Positions 1 to 10,751 of a stretch of DNA of 64,000 bases are shown in pieces (within the stretch, counting starts at the first letter, position 1; every line of letters starts with the position of its first letter). This stretch comes from Acheta domesticus (taxonomy: Eukaryota; Arthropoda; Insecta; Orthoptera; Gryllidae), in NCBI GenBank assembly GCA_031308135.1, contig JAHLJT010000631.1, positions 224,449,654-224,513,653 on the forward strand. The letters are read 5' to 3'. Position numbers and translations under genes: made by a program. The notes below the pieces were generated by a model. That model saw nothing but the letters and a program-made list of their open reading frames with translations, was not told the DNA's origin and made no database searches.

Positions 1-870
1 CTTGCTGATGCCGCGGCCCCTTGAGTACCCCTTGAGTTTGTGAAAAAATATTCCGTGTCCTGCTGATATTATCTTAATTCCACCGCATCATAGGAGACCA
101 CAGTCATAAAGCTATTGAAACCAAAATCACAGTCCAAGAAATCTCAAGACTTCGCCTTCTAAATTTATTACCACACAGAAATTGCATTGATTTTAGAAGT
201 TTTGAGCCACTTTAATGAAAATTAATTTCAATTGTATAATTTTCATTTAGGTTTTTAAACCACTTATTTTTTAAGAACAAAAGAAAAATATCCTATATGC
301 GGGTAAATATGGTATGTAAGTTGCAACCTGTGAGATCTCCATTTTAACTAGCAGCTTCACTTTCGGCGTTTGTACTTGGTTCAGGCCGATTATTTTGACA
401 GGTTCTAAGTAATCTGTGCAACACGGGATTCTAAATCAGCGGGGCTTCGTTTTGCAAAATGTGTTCTACCGTCAGCAAGTTTAGCCGAACACTACCTGTT
501 AATGTCTCAGAAGTGTCATTTCACCGAGAGCAGTTGTAGGTTAGGGATAATTTCTACAAGTGATTTAGTTTGTGCCGTCAATAAGTATAATAATTTTAAT
601 ATTATGCTTTATTATCTAATCACTTCCCCTACCGATTAGCAAGCTCATTGTACAGGCTAATTCTTTGCTGGAAATGTAACTTGTAAACATGCTTGCCGCA
701 GTCGCATCGTTACCGCCGTGGTGCCTAGACACTCCGCTCCAGGCCAAATCACCTTGTGTGTGCGCTCACTGACTCAGTGATTGACAGTATTATATTAAAC
801 GTGGTAGAAGTGGAGTTATTGTTACATGAAGTGATATTGCTTAACTAAGTGAAAAGTTTTTTTTTGTGAC
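1..870. other. No recognisable gene; possible 5' flank or leader of the I-group LINE
   Basis: AT-rich sequence with no coherent reading frame and no repeat that I could match elsewhere in the window. The last part, before the ATG at 875, may be the 5' untranslated region of the LINE that follows. I could not place its 5' end or a target duplication. Confidence 0.3.
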
Positions 871-874
871 CATC

Positions 875-1720
875 ATGGAGCCCTCTCAAGTTCATCAATC
901 TTCAGGAGACCAGAACAGTAAGGAAACTATTAATTATGCTAAAATTACTATGCATGCTCTCTTTCCAAAGAAAGAAAATGTTATCATCATAGACTCGGCA
1001 AATAGTGCGCCAATTTTATAATTTATTGAAAAGTTATCAACTACAGTTAAATCTTCTCATATTAAGTTTGCTTCGAAAATATCGAACAACAGACTGTGTG
1101 TGTGTGCCTATCCAGCAAAGAAATCGCAGTTGATCTAGTCTACAATCATAAGAACATTGTTGTGTCCAATCACGTATTCTCCATAAGACCATTAATTTCC
1201 AGGAATAAAATAATTATTCTGTCAAATATTTGCCCGAGTATACTGCATCAAGTGATTGAAGAAAAATTACTAACATTCGGTGTTAAAACTGTAGTACCGT
1301 TAACATTTCTTCGTGCTGGATTTAATAATCCCAACTTGAGCCACATCCTCAGTTTTTGCCGCCAAACATTTGTTTCACCGGATGATGAACATAAATTACC
1401 TGAATCGTTTCAAGTGTTTAAAGATAATGTCCCCCATTGGATATATGTAACCCCTGATGTTCCTAATTGTTTTTTGTGTAAAATCAGTGCCATATAGCTA
1501 AACACTGCCCAAATCCATGTAACTCCCAATTAACTAATACCCTACTTTTGCCTAAGGAAGTAGAAATCATAGAATCAACTAATGTGAGTGTTGATAATTA
1601 TAATAATGTTTCTCCTGAAGCATTTGAACCTACGCTTCCCGGGAGCGATAAACTGAACGAAAGTTCTAGCCCTAACCTTGACCTTGACTGCTTCCTCCTC
1701 TAACTATCACTCTTCCCCTT
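875..1720 (+). pseudogene. ORF1 (Gag-like) of an I-group LINE, decayed
   Basis: This is the nucleic-acid-binding ORF1 protein of a non-LTR retrotransposon. Reading starts at the ATG at 875 and hits an in-frame TAA just before 1022. It shifts frame in a short TG run near 1094 and stays open to 1497. The 1096-1497 frame has ORF1-type motifs (IRPLISRNKIIILSNICPS, LSFCRQ) and ends at the first half of a CCHC zinc knuckle, CFLCK. A frameshift then moves the rest of the knuckle (CHIAKHCPNPC) to another frame. A fold-back PLE interrupts the downstream part at 1805. Several disabling lesions mean it is not functional. Assignment to the I group rests on the RNase H domain found further downstream. Confidence 0.75.
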
Positions 1721-1789
1721 GAGCCGGCTGCGAGAAAAAAAGTGCCTTGAAAACTCAATGGACGTTGACCTTTCCTGCAACGCTGTAAG

Positions 1790-2064
1790 ATTAAAGAGAC
1801 CGTTGGTTTAGTGGTGAAATGTCGTTGGCATTTAAAATTAAAAGATCACAGGTGTTGTCATTGCCAACAATGTTATTTATTTTAAGAGCAGCTTTCGATC
1901 ATCAGTTTTCTGCTGTCTGGAAGCCAGCAGCCCTGGTAGTCGTTTCGTGGCTTCCAGACAGCAGAAAACTGATGATGATGGCTAAGCCATCGAAAGCTGC
2001 TCTTAAAATAAATAACGTTGTTGGCAATGACAACACCTGTGATCTTTTAATTAAAGAGACCGTT
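1790..2064. mobile_element. Fold-back Penelope-like remnant with 15-bp target duplication
   Basis: A 245-bp insert (1805-2049) is bounded by exact 15-bp direct repeats, ATTAAAGAGACCGTT at 1790-1804 and 2050-2064. Inside, two copies of one PLE 3' end face each other: the left arm (about 1839-1934) reads on - and the right arm (about 1935-2049) on +. The right arm matches the end of the GIY-YIG element at 58.5-58.93 kb. Both arms lack the 265-bp GT-AG segment found in that copy, joining ...GACAGCAG to AAAACTGATG at 1964/1965. The left arm lacks about 14 bp in the hairpin region. The insert sits inside LINE ORF1. Confidence 0.85.
1969..1995 (+). ncRNA. Hammerhead-ribozyme-like core in the PLE terminal repeat
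   Basis: CTGATGA (1969-1975) is followed by one unpaired base, a 6-bp stem (GATGGC with GCCATC, loop TAA) and GAAA (1992-1995). This is the CUGANGA / stem II / GAAA arrangement of hammerhead ribozymes, which are reported from PLE terminal repeats. I could not find a convincing stem III and NUH cleavage site here, so activity is doubtful. Confidence 0.45.
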
Positions 2065-2451
2065 CTGTACTGTAAGCTCGAATACAGAACTGATTAGCAA
2101 CCAATCAGATAGCGAGACTGATAGTAACTGGGAAATCTCTGACATAAATGATAAAACAGCTGAGAATAAAAAAATGTAAAGACCCTCCAAAAATAATAAA
2201 AAAGTTAAATTTCTTCTGAAAATGTTGACGATCAGTCGTTGTCTAATACTAAAACTATCTTAGAATCTCCCAATGTTCATTACCGACTAAATCTACATCA
2301 ACTCCAAAGTTTCTTTGACAGAACGAAAGGTAATAACTGTATAGTAACAATTACCAGGGAATTCACAGCATGATTTTGCAACATTGACAGCAATGTTAAG
2401 AGCTGTTCACCAAATCGTGGTGTGAAAAATAGATGCTCGAGAATTGTTAAC

Positions 2452-3385
2452 TAGTGGTGCTACAGAATGGCACAGATTTTCCCGTATTTGTTTTCTATTT
2501 GCTTCGGTCTGGACTAGCTCTTCGGAATTGCCACATACTCGTGCCAGCTGCCATCTATCACTGCCCAAAGTACATTTTTTTTTACATTTTCTTAATTTTT
2601 CGGTAGAACGGAAATATTAATTTTCAAATATTAAAGAACAGTAAAACTTCGTCGTAAATGGCAATTTTCATTGAAAAATTTGGATCTGTTTTTAAAAAAA
2701 TTACGTTTAAGCGCCACTAAAAATACGAAATTTCAAGCTCTTTTGACAGAAAATTTTTGAGTTTTCGAAAAAACTAGTACTCATTGCACTCTTTAATATA
2801 ACGTAATGTTCAATTTGGGGTATTTTTTGTGTTTGCAAAACTTAGACAAATGTAAATTTTTTGAATGATTTCTCACACCGTTAATGTGCAGATTTCCAGC
2901 AATTTTTAACACTATTATATTTTTTAGTGTAAGTGCTTCAAATGACTTTAAATGAAGTTTTTCGAAAACTCAAAACTTATTTGTGAAAAAGAGGTTCAAA
3001 TTTCGCATTTTTATTAGCGCATAAACGCCATTTTCTTAATTTTCTTAAACGTCTCCAAATTTTTCAAAGAAAATTGCCATTTAAGTCGAGGTTTTAGTGT
3101 TCTTTAAGGAAATGTCAAAAAAAGTAGTGTGGGGGCGATAGATAGCAGCTGGCAAGAGTATGTGGCAAGTGTGTATAGCTAGCCGAGTCTCAAGGAAATA
3201 GAAAACTAATACGGGATAGTCTGTACCAATTGTAGCACCACTAGTTCCTTATCAGGTTCCGGCAATTAATTTTTTCTGCTGAACAAAAATTCGCCTTTTT
3301 TTCGCGCAGCATTACATATCTTTCCCTATACTACGTATATTACTCCGTATATGCGTACGTATACGGGAAAGTAAAAAACTTGATG
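2452..3385. repeat. Unclassified interspersed repeat, inverted copy (family X, copy A)
   Basis: The left end, CTAGTGGTGCTACAGAATGG (from about 2453), matches the left end of the repeat at 10752. The same sequence recurs inverted near 3225-3245, so the copy folds on itself around position 2850. After this comes a tail ending at GGGAAAGTAA near 3376 that matches the end of the 10.75-12.2 kb copy. Internal lines such as 'aaatttggatctg...tttaagcgcc' are degraded units of the repeat of about 300 bp described at 10752. It interrupts the LINE between ORF1 and the endonuclease domain. There is no coding potential. Confidence 0.6.
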
Positions 3386-3559
3386 CAGATATGAATGAAA
3401 AAGCTTATTCTAAGGAAAATGTTTCAGAAGAGCAGTGATCCAACCCTCTCCCTTCTTGCCGTTCTTAAGATAATTGAAAAAGATAATTAAGATAATTTAA
3501 AATAAACTGATTCAGAGAGTTACAATGACATGTACAAAGGAATTGTAACGGTTTCTTCG

Positions 3560-4280
3560 CAATAAACCCTTCATCAAGTTTCTCATTAATAAATTCAAAC
3601 CAAAAATAATCTGCTTTCAAGAAACATACTTTAAATTTCAAAATTGTGGCTCATTGTTTGGATACCGATCTACATTTTGTAATAGAAATAATTCCAACAT
3701 TGCCAGCGGTGGCGTTGCAATTTATACTAAACCAGATATTTTCTTACATAATGTTCCTCTTCAAACGCAACTGGAAGTAATTGCAATTAGAATTAAAATT
3801 AATTTCACAGTTACTATTAGCAATTTATATTTTCCTAACAGACAAGATATTTATATCTCTGAACTAGATGAGATGGTTGAGCAACTCCGAAAACATTTAT
3901 CATCCTGGGAAATTTTAATAGACACAATATACTGTGGGGATCTTCTAGAACAGATCGTAGAGATAGAATCATTGAGGGATGGCTGGACAAGAAGGATGAT
4001 ATTATTCTTCATAATACGGGCAATGATACCTATACTACTAGATATGCAAAAGGCAGGGCTATTGATTTGACATTTTCATCCAATGACATTGAAACTCGTA
4101 TTTTTTGGTTCTCTAGTAATGATCTTTTTGACAGTGATCATTACCCATTGTTTATTCACCTCTCTGATTTTCATCCATTTTCGTTTACCCACACTCACTA
4201 GAAGTGGATTAGTACCAAAGCAAACTGGATCTTATTTCAATAATTTATCTAGAATAACACAAATAAACTTTCTGATATAA
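3560..4280 (+). pseudogene. LINE ORF2, apurinic-type endonuclease domain
   Basis: Conceptual translation in shifting frames shows the exonuclease-endonuclease-phosphatase fold typical of LINE ORF2. The segments are KFKPKIICFQET near 3600, then ASGGVAIYTKPD and a strand-rich stretch with ISNLYFPNRQD (about 3690-3850). The C-terminal SDHYPLFIHL near 4130 is the conserved SDH motif. Open frames at 3654-4070 and 4083-4280 are pieces of one domain separated by frameshifts. Known role: it nicks the target DNA to prime reverse transcription. It is dead here. Confidence 0.75.
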
Positions 4281-4299
4281 ATGAGAGGCAACCAGATCA

Positions 4300-5740
4300 G
4301 ACTAACCATATCATCCAGGCCTTTACAGATTTAATTCAGCTGCTCAATCGGCAATCTCTAAATCGTCGGGGATTAACCGGAACCGCCAAGTTCCATGGTG
4401 GAATGAAAATTGCACATTAGCCATCAAATAAAAAAAGAAAGCATTTAGAAAATGTAAGAAATTTAAAACAATAGAACTGGGGATATTATACAAGACAGCT
4501 AGAGCTAAAGCCCGCTTAACTCTTAAAAATACTATGCTACAATCTTTTAAAGATTTTACATCTATTACGGGTCAAACTTTGTCGGCAACTATGTGGCATA
4601 AAATAAAGTCAATTGGCGGCTCCTATTTAACTAGTTTACTTCCAATATTAGAAGATGAAAATGGAATAAAATATAATGGCTCTCAAGACATCTGCAATGC
4701 TCTGGCAGTTTCATTTGCCAACAATTCTAGTAATAATAACTATGATCCATCCTTTCGTAAATTAATCCCATCTATATCCCTCTAACGAAAAAAAAAAAAC
4801 ATATGAAATCTCTTAAGTAACAACAGTGATCCATTTAACCGTACATTACTAATAGATGGGCTCCTTCACGTATTAAAAAATAGTAAAATCTCCGCACCAG
4901 ATAATATTCCTAATATTTTCTTGAAGTATCTTCCTACATGTGCCATAGAATACCTTTTAAAAATGTATAATGGCATATGGACCTCCCAACCCTTCCCTGA
5001 GCAATAGAGTGAAGCTCTTGTAATTGCTATACCGAAACCAGGCAAAGATCCATCTAAAACCAATAATTTTAGACCAATATCATTGACGTGTACTCTTTGC
5101 ATATTTCTTGAGAAAATGGTTGGCAACCGTCTTAGATGGCTCCTAGAAACAAAAAATTTTCAAAATATATTTCGGCAACCTAGAGCAATCAATGACCATC
5201 TAATAAGAATCGACACAGGAATTTGTGATGCACTAGCACTTAACCAGCAATGCAATTGTTGTTTCGCTTGATATTGAGAAAGCTTACAAAATGATTTTTA
5301 AACCTCGACTACTTTGTAATCTCATCTCAATGAACATTAAAGGTAACTTAATGGCTTTTTTTCGAAAAATTGTCTACAAAATAGATATCTGCGTGTACGC
5401 ATGTTTGATGAAATCTCAACACGCAGGTAAATGATGAATGGCCTCCCTCAGGGTTCAGTTATTAGTACTTCTTGTTTTTAATCACGATTAATGAAATTAG
5501 CAGTATCAGAGAAGCTCCGAGTTAATTATTAAAATTCAAACTTGCGCAAGTGCATCTGGTTTCTCCCTTTCAGGAACTAAATCGGAATTCATTATCATGT
5601 CCAGGAGCTCAAACATTTTAAATAAAAATACTGCCCTCTTTATTGGAGATCATCAAATTCGTAGAACGTATTCTTGTAAAATCTATGGCATAACCTTCGA
5701 CCAAAAGCACACATGGAAGAAACACATTTCTCTGCTTAAG
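4300..5740 (+). pseudogene. LINE ORF2, reverse transcriptase domain
   Basis: Reverse transcriptase remnants of the same LINE. The clearest block, near 5020-5110, reads IAIPKPGKDPSKTNNFRPIS followed by LTCTLCIFLEKMV, the first RT motif. It is preceded by ISAPDNIPNIFLKYLP (about 4890). Around 5440 a GLPQGSV-like block (reading NGLPQGSVI) marks the middle of the domain. Stops and frameshifts occur throughout, including a TAG at 5006. I did not find a clear catalytic FADD block, which may have been lost near 5500, where the sequence looks shortened. Confidence 0.75.
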
Positions 5741-5745
5741 ACCGA

Positions 5746-6204
5746 ATGAAAATTCTCTGCAAATCCAGGCTGAACATATTGAAGATATTAGCGTCTCGAA
5801 AACGGGGAGCAGAGTGGAGGTATTTAATTAATACTTATCGTGCTATTATTCTAGTCAAATTATATTACGGAAGTCTAATCTATATCTCAGAAAACAAATC
5901 TACCCTACAGACGCTGGACCCTATTATAAACCCAGCATGTCGAATACGTTTAGGTGCCTTTAAGTCAAGCCCTAGCAACAGCCTTATTGTGGAAGCAGGA
6001 TTACTCCCCCTCGATTTGCACTGTAAACAACTGTGTCTAAAAATTGGCTACTCAGTTTTAAATTCCTCAACTAATCCGACCTTTAAATATATCTTCATCC
6101 TTATTAAAACAGATTACCATTCAATCCATGTGAATTATCCAAATCCACTGACGATAAGAATCCCAACTTATCAAGATGAGTTGAATATTGAAACCCCTCG
6201 CATT
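5746..6204 (+). pseudogene. LINE ORF2, region between RT and RNase H
   Basis: An open frame of about 150 residues has the post-RT signature of I/Jockey-type elements: CKSRLNILKILASRKRGAEW, then LVKLYYGSLIYISENKS, then RIRLGAFKSSPSNSL and VEAGLLPLDLHCKQL. Known family members carry this stretch just before RNase H. It stops where the hAT at 6213 has inserted. The LINE resumes after 7507. Confidence 0.75.
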
Positions 6205-7507
6205 CTATAGAGCAGACCTGCACAACGCCTGCTCCCGCGGGCATTCTGCACTTGGGAGCCGGTCGTCTGCCCGTGGCAGCGCCGAAAGTGCTAGTAGTGG
6301 GGAGTAGAAAGCTTTGCGGGGAGGGGAGAAGTCTGACGTAGCACGACGCGGCGCTTAGATTGAATGCTTGGGCGTCTAATAATGATCCATGCTTCAAAAT
6401 TAAATGCCCATTTGTTTAAATGGATTATGTCTAGTATTTCAAGTTACCAGGGTCATAATTCACTGTTTACGTTCTGTGCACTACTGTATATCCACCTTTG
6501 TATCCACCACTGTATGTATTTTCATTTTCTAATATTTTTAAAGAAAATAACATGTTCATTGTGACTCTTAAGCAATATTTTAAAGCAATAGATTTAAAAT
6601 ACATGCTTATATATAAGAAAAAAATATTATTTAATTCTATCTAACACAAAATTGCAATTTAATAATTGATTGTTCTCCAGGAATGTTATAATCTCCAAAT
6701 CATAGAAAAATGAACAAAATCATGAGAGCAATCTCTCACATCAAGATTACATAAAATAAAATATGTGGCAATTCCAAGAAGGGTAATGTTTAATAGCACA
6801 TTTGTGACCATTTTCCCCCATTATGAAACTGAATAAAAGAGATCAACGAGCAACCTTCTGTGACGATATGTTACGGACAACCATAAGATAATCATGGGTA
6901 TTGTTAAATAGAATGCAAAGGGCTTTATATTTTTTATACGATCTCGTAAACGACTCTACACTCTTGTCAGAAATTAGAACAGAAAATAATCATCATTTAT
7001 TTAAGAACAATATGTTTTTGCTTTGACAGAACCGTCTTATTCAATTAAACATAGTTAATAAAAAATAGTTTATTGCTGTCATCATCAAACAAAAACAATT
7101 GATTATCAAAATTTTGTGTTTAGCACAACACTAAATCTGTGATTACATCGTAGCAAAGCGAATTACATTATAAGCCCCACAAGCAATTATAATACTTGGT
7201 GTCGAAATCTAATATGTGTAATTCGTTGTAGTTTCATATTTCGCCCTGTCATATACCGAGAACAAACATTTGCAATATAATACAAAAGACAATATTACTT
7301 GAACTGTATATGACAGTCATGTTCTTGCCGATTGCTCTTTAAATTTACGCGCTATCTTTCAAATTGCGCATTCTGATTGGTGGTCCCCACTCCTAGATTG
7401 GGTCTCATCCCCACCCTTCATCGATTTTCTCATTTGCACCCGAGTTGCCCGCACGCAGCTCCTGAGGTCAGTGAAAGTGCAAAATGCTGTGCAGGTCTGC
7501 TATAGAG
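6205..7507. mobile_element. Non-autonomous hAT transposon, 8-bp target duplication
   Basis: An 8-bp duplication, CTATAGAG, occurs at 6205-6212 and 7500-7507. The 1287-bp element between (6213-7499) begins CAGACCTGCACAAC and ends with the reverse complement of CAGACCTGCACAGC, so the terminal inverted repeats run about 12 bp. An 8-bp duplication with short CA-starting ends is the hAT pattern. No transposase fragment is visible. The element splits the LINE between its post-RT region and RNase H. Confidence 0.85.
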
Positions 7508-7508
7508 A

Positions 7509-8340
7509 ATGATTCACCTCATCCCCCCTTGGCATTTCTTTAATCCTGAGGTTATTATAATGATTGCACAGATTCCCAAATCTATAATATCTCCAAAAAT
7601 TGTTACATTCCATTTGAATTCTCTTTATGAAAACTACAATGATTTAGAAAAGGTTTATACGGATGGGTCAAAGTATGAAAACAAAGCGGGTTGTGCAATT
7701 GTTTCCACAACCCCTCAGAATACTTATAAATTCAGGTTACCGGAATATTTTTCTAGCTTCTCTTGCAAAGCCTGGGCTATTCTTAAAGGCATTGAATTAG
7801 TCTCCGTAATGAAGAAAACCGCAAAATAGTGATTCATTCAGACTCTATGGTTACCTTGAATACAATTATCAACAGATTCTCTAAAAATCCAATAATCCAA
7901 AGAATAAAAGAACTTTTATTTACCCAAGTAAACAACGGCACCTTCATCTATATAGTTTGGATCCCAGCACATACAACTATAGACGGAATGAAAAAGCAGA
8001 TAAAGCGGCTAAAGAAGCAACTTCATTGCCACTCACGGACAAGAGTGTGAAGGGAATTCTCTCCGATATGAAAGTATCCCTAAAAAATATGTTTACAACA
8101 CAGTGGAATGAAAAATGGTTGACTATCTTCTCCAAACTTCACCTCGTAAAGAAATCCGTTACCGAACCCGCTCTCCCTAACCTCCAGCTCGCTAGATTCG
8201 AACAAGTCCAAATTACCAGACTACGCATTGGCCACTTCAGTCTCGCCCACATTCATCTAAAAAAAATTACCCAAATATCTACACCTCTTATTGTTCTGGA
8301 GTGCCCTGAATTAGCCCATATACGACAGTCCTAAAGCCTC
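7509..8340 (+). pseudogene. LINE ORF2, RNase H domain and C-terminus
   Basis: RNase H of the I-group LINE. VYTDGSKYENKAGCAIVS (near 7650) carries the first catalytic Asp in TDGS. CKAWAILKGIELVS holds the position where a catalytic Glu is expected. VIHSDSMVTLNTI (near 7829) carries the SDS aspartate. IVWIPAHTTIDG (near 7960) and NEKADKAAKEAT (7987) complete the domain, split over three frames. After it, TQWNEKWLTIF and ARFEQVQITRLRIGHF are typical of the C-terminal tail of these elements. Domain order ORF1-EN-RT-RNase H on one strand supports a single element spanning about 875-8460. Confidence 0.8.
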
Positions 8341-8459
8341 AGCTCTTTATTTAATTCCTTCTCCTCTCCAGAAGAATGTTTAAAAGTCTTACAATTCTTA
8401 AAAATATCAAAAAATTGACATATTAATATAAAGACCCTTCTTTACTGTAATGATTTACG

Positions 8460-9195
8460 ATCATTTAGACTATTTCATTTCCCTTGCGTAAAAGATGCAA
8501 GTTACGCGCCATAAACTATTCCAGGAGAGACAAATGACAGTAGCCCCGCGCACGAACATTTTTTCTAAATTTAATGAATGCGCGGAAGAAAGGAAAATGC
8601 GATACAAGCATTCTATAGAGCACACATTTTGGAATCGATTAAAACAAAAATCATCAAAATCGGACCAGGGGTTTACTTAATTTCAAGAAATTTCATACAT
8701 TTCGATTTAATAAATGTGACATGTAGGCCCCATTCTTGCCGAGAAGAAATTAATTACGAATAGTGTTTTTCGTGAATGTTAAGAGAACGCCTGAAGATAT
8801 CGGGTTAGGATTCGGCAGGATAAAAGAGCAAAAATGATCGGAATTTTTGAAGTTAGTCACGATTTTGGAGGATGCCCAGGAGACGAAATTGAAATTAATT
8901 TCTAAATTTTCATTCAGGAACAATACAAACAAAGCCATGTTTTCGAGACGTCATGAGAAGATAAGTCGTAGTTTCGGAATATTTAATTTAATAAAGCGTT
9001 GACCAACGAATTAGACGATACAGCAATTATCGTAGGAATGTCGGACACGATTTAGAAACAGCAACAAGTCAGAGAAACGATGATAAATGAGAAAATATAA
9101 ATATTTTTCGTTATGTTATTTGGGGCAACAAGCGAGTAATCTGCTTTTGTTCGCCCAGAAACTATATAAGCTATATGGTTTATTTCTAATCTACA
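8460..9195. other. No recognisable gene
   Basis: AT-rich sequence. The open frames here are short and show no motif I recognise. It may include the 3' flank of the I-group LINE, but I see no poly(A) or simple-repeat tail marking its end. Confidence 0.3.
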
Positions 9196-9202
9196 AATTC
9201 AT

Positions 9203-9375
9203 TCTGAGTTAGGAATACTTCCAATTAAAAACTTTTTTATACAAATTTCAGCAAAATTCTACGGCAAAATTAATAAAATTCCATCTGCACTTCATTTTGA
9301 ACTTGGTAAACACAATCCCCATCGAAACCGACTAAAACATAAATTGCCCAAACAATTCTTCGACCCCCCATAATC
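9203..9375 (+). pseudogene. Jockey-type LINE fragment (end of RT region)
   Basis: Translating from 9203 gives an uninterrupted stretch beginning LQIHSELGILPIKNFF and continuing to HNPHRNRLKHKLPKQFF. Jockey-clade ORF2 proteins end in a similar way, with an ILPIK block, an amphipathic stretch and a basic tail. Only about 55 residues survive. It is a separate scrap from the LINE upstream. Confidence 0.55.
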
Positions 9376-9574
9376 TCCTATCAAATTTGAATTCAACACA
9401 TAAAATAGTGTGTTCTTGATGCGTGAGCTTTCTTTATAGATACTCAATTCTGTTTGTAGTACTCAATCAGTTCATCTTCTGCTGCCAAGGGCCTAACTGA
9501 CCAACGGCATGTAATTATTCAATAAAAAAAAAAAAGAAGCTAGATGCCAACAATGCCCTGGGGGGCATTGAAAA

Positions 9575-9890
9575 TAGAGAATGGCGGAGCGAGGGCGGGC
9601 GAGGGCGGGCGAGGGCGGGCGAGGGCGGGGCGCGAGGGCGGGGCGCGAGGGCGGGGCGCGAGGGCGGGGCGCGAGGGCGGGGCGCGAGGGCGGGGCGCGA
9701 GGGCGGGGCGCGAGGGCGGGGCGCGAGGGGGGGCGCGAGGGCGGGGTGCAAGGGCGGGGCGCGAGGGGGGGCGCGAGGGGGGGCGCGAGGGCAGGGCGCG
9801 AGGGCGGGGCGCGAGGGCGGGGCGCGAGGGGGGGCGCGAGGGGGGGCGCGAGGGGGGCGCGGGGCGCGAGGGCGGGGCGCGAGGACGGGT
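9575..9890. repeat. GC-rich minisatellite (GGGCGGGGCGCGA-type units)
   Basis: About 25 tandem units of 10-14 bp built on GGGCGGGGCGCGAG, with shorter GAGGGCGGGC units at the left end. It lies just beyond the predicted donor of the GC-rich exon at 9893-10123, i.e. at the start of its downstream intron on the - strand. All three frames on both strands are open only because stops cannot arise in this composition. Confidence 0.9.
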
Positions 9891-9892
9891 AC

Positions 9893-10123
9893 CTCCTCAG
9901 GCGAGGGCGCCGCGAGGTCGAGTACCTCCTGGTCCTCGGTGGTGGAGGCCCGCTGCCGCCTGCGCGCGCGCCGCCGCGAGCGCCGGTACACCAGCTCCAG
10001 CTTCTCTATGTAGATGCGCAGCGTGGAGCGCAGCCCCACGCCCTCCTCCGCCAGCAGCTCGCTCAGCTGCGCACGCCCAACGCCCTCGAGCGTCACTGCG
10101 CGCCCTTCGGCGGCTGACGCCAT
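9893..10123 (-). CDS. Candidate first coding exon of an unrecognised gene
   Basis: On the - strand the ATG at 10121-10123 opens a 77-codon exon that ends at a GAG|GTACCC donor (GT at 9892-9891). An alternative donor, GAG|GTACTC, lies upstream. Third codon positions are almost all G or C in otherwise AT-rich DNA, which argues for real coding sequence. The product starts MASAAEGRAVTLEGVG, continues through a leucine- and glutamate-rich helix (AQLSELLAEEGVG), TLRIYIEKLELVYRR and a strongly basic RRSRRRARRRQR tract, then an acidic tail. I do not recognise the protein. Downstream exons would lie towards position 1 or outside the window. The frame continuing through the minisatellite is rejected as coding. 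Confidence 0.5.
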
Positions 10124-10751
10124 TTAACCTCTCGATACGTTTGTTTGTTTTCCAACGCCCACCCTTGGCATGTTAGGCACTTGGTGACGCGCTGGCCAGT
10201 GTAGACGCGCAGTTTCTCTCAGCGTGTGGGGATTCGCATGTTCACGAAAGTCAAGCGTGTAGGTGGCGAATCATTGTTGCATATTTAACATTAATCAGGG
10301 GACTCGTGTACCACGGAAGCGAGCAACTTTGTCCCCACTGTGAGATATTATTACAATGGGACGTTAATTATCCGAACTGATTGGGACCAGGTATAGTTCG
10401 GATATTCGATGTTTCGGATAACTGCACATAAAACCGGTACGTGGGCATAAAATGCTGTATGTATAAAGTTTCTTTAAGAGAACATACCATTAAAATGCTG
10501 TATTGCACATACAAAATACTATAGATAATTAATACTGGCATACTACAGTACGTATGATACAGATTGCATGCAGGATAAAGAGAATAGATAGCACATAGAA
10601 TACAGAACATTCCGAGTTCTTAAGCAATCATTGTAGGATTTGTCAAAGTTCACTGAAGTCAGATGATTGAGTATAGAACAGTATCTCGTTTATATTTTAT
10701 CACTGTCAATCATAACTGGGATAATTCTCAATATCCAGTATTACAAAAGAA

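Noticed and set aside
1819..2097. A 92-codon frame across the fold-back at 1.8-2.1 kb
   Set aside because: It crosses an inverted repeat and a target duplication; there is no protein family match.
9515..10176. Long Arg/Pro/Gly/Ala-rich open frames on both strands across the GC repeat
   Set aside because: The minisatellite cannot generate stop codons, so all frames are open. Only the unique part at 9893-10123 on - has coding-like structure.
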